Source: Oceanobacillus massiliensis str. N'diop (GTDB lineage: Bacteria; Bacillota; Bacilli; Bacillales; Amphibacillaceae). Taken from it: DNA of 58,475 bases. Position numbers and translations under genes: made by a program. This document shows, piece by piece, positions 54,632 through 58,475 of this stretch. Each line of letters opens with the position of its first letter. Position 1 is the stretch's first letter. Location of the stretch: the NCBI RefSeq assembly GCF_000285495.1, contig NZ_HE610979.1, forward strand, positions 214,556 through 273,030, given 5' to 3'. Below the pieces are notes generated by a model, which was not told the origin of the DNA, did no database searches, and worked only from the letters and a program-made list of their open reading frames with translations.

Positions 54632-55324
54632 CTAGCAATCGGATAGGATACTCTTAATTGATTCAATTACCTCTTTATCATATCCTTCTTCAAATGACTG
54701 GTGCTTTCTGACTCCACTTCCGAAATGGTATTCATCCACTTGCAATGCCTGATGCAGCTCTTTTATATTTTCTAGTTTCACACCACTCCCCGGCAGGATG
54801 TGCGGACCATTTAGCTCACGTTGTAATTGAACTAAGTTGCGAAGGGATTCGATGCCCGCCATACAAGTATCTGCCCCGCCAGAAGTTAATACTCTCTTAA
54901 TATTATTGCGATAAGCCATGAGTGTTCGATATCCCTCCAGTTGATCTTCCACTTCATCAAACGCACGATGAAACGTCACATCCAGATTAGGAAACTCCCT
55001 GAATATATCATCAAGAAAATCTGTATCTATTTTTTTATTCTGTTCAAGCGCACCTATCACAATTCGGTAATGTCCCATATCATATAATGAGGCGATATCT
55101 TCCTTCATAGCTTCCTTTTCTTGTGTGTTATATATAAAACCGTAGCTGTGAGGTCTAATCATGATTTGTACTGGAATCTGTACCGCTTCTATCGTTTTTT
55201 TGATTGTTCCATACGAGGGAGTCAAACCACCTAATTGAATTGCCGATACTAGCTCTATCCTCGATGCTCCGATCTCTTCAGCAGCTATTACATCTTTTTC
55301 ATTTTCTGCTATACATTCAATCAT
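54632..55324 (-). CDS. cutC: CutC family protein
   Basis: CutC proteins are TIM-barrel proteins once linked to copper tolerance; their biochemical role is unsettled. The 230-residue protein shows GASRIELVSAIQLGGLTPSYG, IMIRPHSYGFIY and VTFHRAFDEVED near residue 125, then RVLTSGGADTCMAG. It overlaps a small frame at 55317 by 8 bp. Confidence 0.92.
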   Translation of the reverse strand: MIECIAENEKDVIAAEEIGASRIELVSAIQLGGLTPSYGTIKKTIEAVQIPVQIMIRPHSYGFIYNTQEKEAMKEDIASLYDMGHYRIVIGALEQNKKIDTDFLDDIFREFPNLDVTFHRAFDEVEDQLEGYRTLMAYRNNIKRVLTSGGADTCMAGIESLRNLVQLQRELNGPHILPGSGVKLENIKELHQALQVDEYHFGSGVRKHQSFEEGYDKEVIESIKSILSDC

Positions 55325-55502
55325 TCTTAATCTCCTCTCTGGTTATACCATTATGTATCGGGCCCCGATGCTCTCCATCAGAATAAGGAAAAAATCTTAA
55401 AGTATTTTCATTCCAATGTGAATCCATTTTGTCATGGAAAACGCTCTTTACCTTCTCCATTTTCAACAATTGGTTTACAGCATCCAATGTAAATAGTAAC
55501 AT
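55317..55502 (-). CDS. Small unidentified frame upstream of cutC
   Basis: This 61-residue frame ends RGPIHNGITREEIKND and overlaps the cutC start by 8 bp. GGAAG lies 5 nt before the ATG. It could be a coupled small gene or the tail of a lost gene, since an in-frame stop lies 24 nt upstream. No family is recognised. Confidence 0.4.
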   Translation of the reverse strand: MLLFTLDAVNQLLKMEKVKSVFHDKMDSHWNENTLRFFPYSDGEHRGPIHNGITREEIKND

Positions 55503-55540
55503 ACGAGCTTCCAGAAGGTTTTTTTAATATATATAATCTC

Positions 55541-56533
55541 CTACAGAAATACTTTTGTTTCCCCGACTGCTTCTCCTGCATCACTACATATTATTGAGGA
55601 TCGCAATTGGTAAAGACTTTCAATTGTTTTTTGGTTTCGATAGTTGATTTTTTCTAGAATTTCGGCGACAATCAATGGCCAAAGCAATTCTGTACCACTA
55701 AACACCTTCAACGCGATACTGATTTTCTCTTCTTTTAAAGCCAAGCAGTATACCCCTTGTGCGCCGCCTTTTGCAATAATGTTATTATCTTTTAATAATA
55801 CAGTGCAGATAAAGTCATGAGACGCCACTATTTCCGGATTTGCCTGCATGGTATTGGATATACGGTTTAAGATGTCTCTTTTGTTCATATCTGGGACCAG
55901 CTCCGGATTTACAAACTTCAGATAGGATAGAGCCATGTTCCTTAGCGGGACCCCGTAAACAGGCACTCCACAGCCATCCTTGCCTACAGCCATCTTTTCT
56001 TTTGGGTATTCACTTAATCGCTCAACCTCTTCTCTGATACGCTCTTGAAGAGGATGACCCACTTCCCCGTAATCATCTGTTTTTAGACCTTTCTCTCTTG
56101 CATAAGCCAAAAAGCCAAGGTGCTTGCCGGAACAGTTATGCATTAATTTTCGTTTCTTTTTGCCTGCACAGATATAGTCAATTTTAGGTTGTTCGTTCAA
56201 TGGATAGCTTTTCCCGCAAATGAGGGATTCCTCTTGCAGTCCTAATTTCTGTATCAATGAACTTAAGCTTTTCTGATGATAGCTTTCTCCACGCTGTGAT
56301 GCACAGAATAAAGCCATTTCATCACTGGTAAGGTTATACTTTCTTTCAATATCGGTATCAAATACGGGGATTGCTTGGATTGGCTTCATGGCTGATCGGT
56401 AGAAAACAGGAGTATTCTCTGTCTCTCCCTTTGAATAAATGACCTGTTTATTCCCATCCAATATACAAATAGCACCTTCATGCCTGTTTTCCAAATATCC
56501 CCCTCGGTATTCTTCTGCAATAATTGTATGCAT
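55541..56533 (-). CDS. L-asparaginase II (Rhizobium-type) family protein
   Basis: Members of this family (PF06089) hydrolyse asparagine to aspartate and ammonia. The 330-residue protein shows the serine-lysine pairs typical of it: FYRSAMKPIQAIPV near residue 45 and LMHNCSGKHLGFLAYA near residue 130. The metal-binding DGCGVPVYGVPLRNMA lies near residue 185. It stands alone, with cutC downstream. Confidence 0.88.
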   Translation of the reverse strand: MHTIIAEEYRGGYLENRHEGAICILDGNKQVIYSKGETENTPVFYRSAMKPIQAIPVFDTDIERKYNLTSDEMALFCASQRGESYHQKSLSSLIQKLGLQEESLICGKSYPLNEQPKIDYICAGKKKRKLMHNCSGKHLGFLAYAREKGLKTDDYGEVGHPLQERIREEVERLSEYPKEKMAVGKDGCGVPVYGVPLRNMALSYLKFVNPELVPDMNKRDILNRISNTMQANPEIVASHDFICTVLLKDNNIIAKGGAQGVYCLALKEEKISIALKVFSGTELLWPLIVAEILEKINYRNQKTIESLYQLRSSIICSDAGEAVGETKVFL

Positions 56534-56912
56534 TAGTTTCCCCCTTCTAACAATGGCTGACTTAATTTTAGCATAATTCTACTTGGGCTGTTTCTTATGG
56601 ATTGCTAATCCTAAACCCGTACTCTGCTTTTAGAATAACCCAGACTTCCCTATCGATTCTTTGATTATGAAAGTATTATTCATTCGGAATATGCCCCACT
56701 TTTTTAAATCCGGTCCTTTTAATAAGCTCTAAATTTCCCAATCTAATTTTTTAAGATAATAAAAAGGATAATCTGGATTAAAATAAATCAGCTCATTCAA
56801 AACCCAATTCCATTTTAAGAGAGATTTGTGAGTTTTGCGCGATACCCTACTAACATCCCTGTTTTTTCAGGCGTTTCTATCATTCCCATTATGACCCTCT
56901 TTCACTTAGAAT
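56534..56912. other. Intergenic region with a gene remnant
   Basis: Apart from a GNAT-like tail at 56676-56750 this region has only short frames and AT-rich sequence. It separates asparaginase from the GNAT gene and looks like decayed coding DNA. Confidence 0.4.
56676..56750 (-). pseudogene. GNAT acetyltransferase C-terminal fragment
   Basis: A 24-residue frame between stops reads NLELIKRTGFKKVGHIPNE, the typical last strand and helix of a GNAT acetyltransferase. Nothing of the rest is present upstream. Confidence 0.45.
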
Positions 56913-57452
56913 TTATTCACCAAAACGATTTGGCTGCTCTGTTTGTACAATCTCAGCTTCGTTATGTACATGCCCTTCATCGATCGCCTTATGGTAATAA
57001 ACAAGAGCAGGTTTTTTCTCATCAGACTCCAACATTGATTCAAGTTGTCCTTCTGGTTCGAAACCAGACTTCCGGAAGATATCTTGATAGATATCATCAT
57101 CTCCGAAGCAATGTGCAGTTAGCTTGACAACATGATTTCTCATTGTGAAGCTGTCGATGATTTCACCTAGAATTGATACATTTAATTCCTTATCAATAGT
57201 GTTGGACAGTCGGTAATACAGTTTATAATGTCCAGCAGCGTCCATAATGACTTCAAATTCCACTAAGCCAATAACCTGCTTATTGTACTGGATAAGAACC
57301 ATATCGTCTTCATTTATTAATTTCTCAACTTCTTCCTCCTTTAAGTAGTTAGGCAGTTCCGTCTGATAACTGAAATCCGCTTCTTCAAAAAGTGATAGTA
57401 CTTGCTTTAGCACTGTGAGCAAGCTAAACAAATGATTACAAAATACATTCAT
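56913..57452 (-). CDS. GNAT-type acetyltransferase with an IS-derived N-terminus
   Basis: The 179-residue frame resembles GNAT acetyltransferases: LFEEADFSYQTELPNYL, VLIQYNKQVIGLVEFEV, NVSILGEIIDSFTMRNHVV and IYQDIFRKSGFEPEGQLE. The first 14 or so residues (MNVFCNHLFSLLTV) are encoded by the complement of an IS3-type transposase end, and there is no ribosome site before the ATG. The original start is thus lost, and translation is doubtful. Confidence 0.7.
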   Translation of the reverse strand: MNVFCNHLFSLLTVLKQVLSLFEEADFSYQTELPNYLKEEEVEKLINEDDMVLIQYNKQVIGLVEFEVIMDAAGHYKLYYRLSNTIDKELNVSILGEIIDSFTMRNHVVKLTAHCFGDDDIYQDIFRKSGFEPEGQLESMLESDEKKPALVYYHKAIDEGHVHNEAEIVQTEQPNRFGE

Positions 57453-57572
57453 TTTTACAATACCGAACGATTACAGGAAAAACAAAACGGCCTTTCCCCG
57501 ATAGAATATCAGGAAAAAGCCGCAGCATAAGTTACTCTTTTTTTAGTTGTCTACTTGACAGGGTTCAGTGCA
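57411..57572 (+). mobile_element. Remnant of an IS3-family (IS150-like) insertion sequence
   Basis: On the plus strand, codons from 57411 to the stop at 57528 give the last 39 residues of an OrfB transposase (KYIHFYNTERLQEKQNGLSP, then IEYQEKAAA). About 17 bp later follows TGTCTACTTGACAGGGTTCA, ending at 57572 with GTGCA, a terminal inverted repeat of the kind seen in IS150-like elements. A stop directly upstream and the GNAT sequence mark the truncated inner end. The rest of the element is missing. Confidence 0.85.
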
Positions 57573-57589
57573 CAACGCCACTTTTTTTA

Positions 57590-58291
57590 TCAATCCAGTT
57601 CAATTTTTTCAATGTACTCAATGATTTTTTCATTGGTAAATGCTTCAATTTCCACTTTCTCTGTCTCTTTGGCAATACGTTCCGTGGATTCTTTTATCTC
57701 ATCTTTATTATCTTCACCATCCAGCCTCTCATTCCAACGTACAGGTACTTTATAAACATTGATGGTACCATCCCCATTCCCGCTGTAAGTAACAGCTCCA
57801 TCTACTATGCGGGTACCCTTCAGCATAATTACATCTTCAGGATAGACAGCACTTACGTCTTCGTGCTTAGGATTAAGCGGCGTACCAGCAGACTTCTCTA
57901 TAACATACAATTTATCTATGTCCGGATTTGGACCTAGTTGGTGCCAGATTCTTGCATATTCAATTTCTTCGGAGGAGTATTTCGATAAATCAACATCTTT
58001 ATCTGTAGATTCATCCTCACTTTCTAAGGAGTCCTTATTGGATTCATCGTTTTCTGGTTCGTTTGACGAATCACTACTAGACATCTCATCCTCTGCGTTC
58101 TCTGTGTCCGTTGTAGACGCCGATGTATCTTCTTCCAAGTCTCCATTTTCATTTTCATCTTCATCCACAACTGATGGATTCTCAGCCGTTTCATCGCTCT
58201 CCGATTTTTGACACCCTATTAAAACAAAAACCATCAAAAGCAGAGCTGAACTATACAACAGGAATTTGAATTTTTTATTCAACCTATCCAC
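57590..58291 (-). CDS. Acidic lipoprotein of unknown function
   Basis: The 233-residue protein has a lipoprotein signal (LLLMVFVLIGCQKSE, Cys near residue 27). A low-complexity Asp/Glu/Ser/Asn spacer to about residue 100 follows, and then a folded C-terminal domain (SSEEIEYARIWHQLGPNPDI, VYPEDVIMLKGTRIVDGAV). I do not know a function. The last 180 bases of the window show only its upstream region. Confidence 0.82.
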   Translation of the reverse strand: MDRLNKKFKFLLYSSALLLMVFVLIGCQKSESDETAENPSVVDEDENENGDLEEDTSASTTDTENAEDEMSSSDSSNEPENDESNKDSLESEDESTDKDVDLSKYSSEEIEYARIWHQLGPNPDIDKLYVIEKSAGTPLNPKHEDVSAVYPEDVIMLKGTRIVDGAVTYSGNGDGTINVYKVPVRWNERLDGEDNKDEIKESTERIAKETEKVEIEAFTNEKIIEYIEKIELD

Positions 58292-58475
58292 CCCTTCGTT
58301 CTTTTTAAAACAATATGTATTAGACTAAATCAACCCGCCACGTATACTAACATTAATACTAATGTCTATAATCCAAAAAAACAAGATAACCGAAAGTGTT
58401 TCTCTCGCAAACAGTTCCGTGTGCTGTATCTTTTGAATGCGGTAGTCATGCACCTTTTGGGTAAGGTATGACACA

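Overview
The window looks like chromosomal DNA from a low-GC, endospore-forming member of the Bacillaceae. The supporting signs are the purEKBCSQLFMNHD operon order, guanine riboswitches, PurR-type boxes, a GerA/B/C germinant-receptor operon, a Zur-type operator and strong AGGAGG-like ribosome sites with frequent TTG/GTG starts. The order MoxR-DUF58-transglutaminase, guaA, pbuG, UPF0316 gene, purE operon follows the Bacillus subtilis yeaC-yeaD-yebA-guaA-pbuG-yebE-pur region. KGG-repeat proteins and WxL-type surface genes suggest an environmental, possibly halotolerant genus such as Oceanobacillus or Virgibacillus, but the genus is a guess.

Layout. 1-375: an 18-unit 20-bp tandem repeat beyond the 3' end of purD. 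414-13106 (minus): the complete twelve-gene IMP pathway operon. Its leader (13107-13620) holds two PurR-type boxes, a promoter, a guanine aptamer, a 203-bp insertion-like element and an intrinsic terminator. 13.8-19.2 kb: a UPF0316 membrane protein, a MOSC protein, a frameshifted msrA, a small membrane protein, two glutamine-amidotransferase-fold enzymes and an MFS transporter. 19.6-21.2 kb: pbuG with its own riboswitch and PurR boxes.

21.4-25.95 kb is accessory DNA inserted between pbuG and guaA. A 15-bp sequence equal to the 3' end of guaA flanks it on both sides, and a diverged third copy lies at 24752, so it looks like two small, decayed elements integrated in tandem at guaA. The left one carries a possible tandem ribbon-helix-helix protein and a short operon (unknown small genes, an unknown 325-residue protein, a CX5R phosphatase). 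The right one carries the C-terminal stub of a tyrosine recombinase and a metallophosphoesterase.

25.9-32.2 kb: guaA with a third guanine riboswitch, then the transglutaminase/DUF58/MoxR operon. 32.4-36.8 kb: two KGG-repeat proteins, a small charged protein, an unusual 420-residue proteasome-beta-like Ntn hydrolase, and a WxL protein with its DUF916/DUF3324 partner. 36.9-45.6 kb: amidase, FMN-binding glutamate-synthase-like protein, DUF2071 protein, a Ger operon with a small extra gene, and an NAD(P)H-dependent FMN-reductase-like protein. 45.7-53.8 kb: AbrB-like, SpoIIAA-like and DUF421 proteins, a manganese catalase with a frameshifted tail, a second DUF2071 protein, a DNA methyltransferase-type repair protein, a Gly/Tyr-rich protein, a zinc-binding lipoprotein under tandem Zur boxes, and an oxidoreductase. 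53.9-58.3 kb: HAD hydrolase, cutC, asparaginase II, GNAT remnants, an IS3-family remnant and an acidic lipoprotein.

The purine genes work together: the pur operon makes IMP, guaA turns XMP into GMP and pbuG imports hypoxanthine/guanine. All three transcripts begin with an aptamer carrying the guanine-type specificity base. The pur and pbuG promoters also carry PurR-type boxes.
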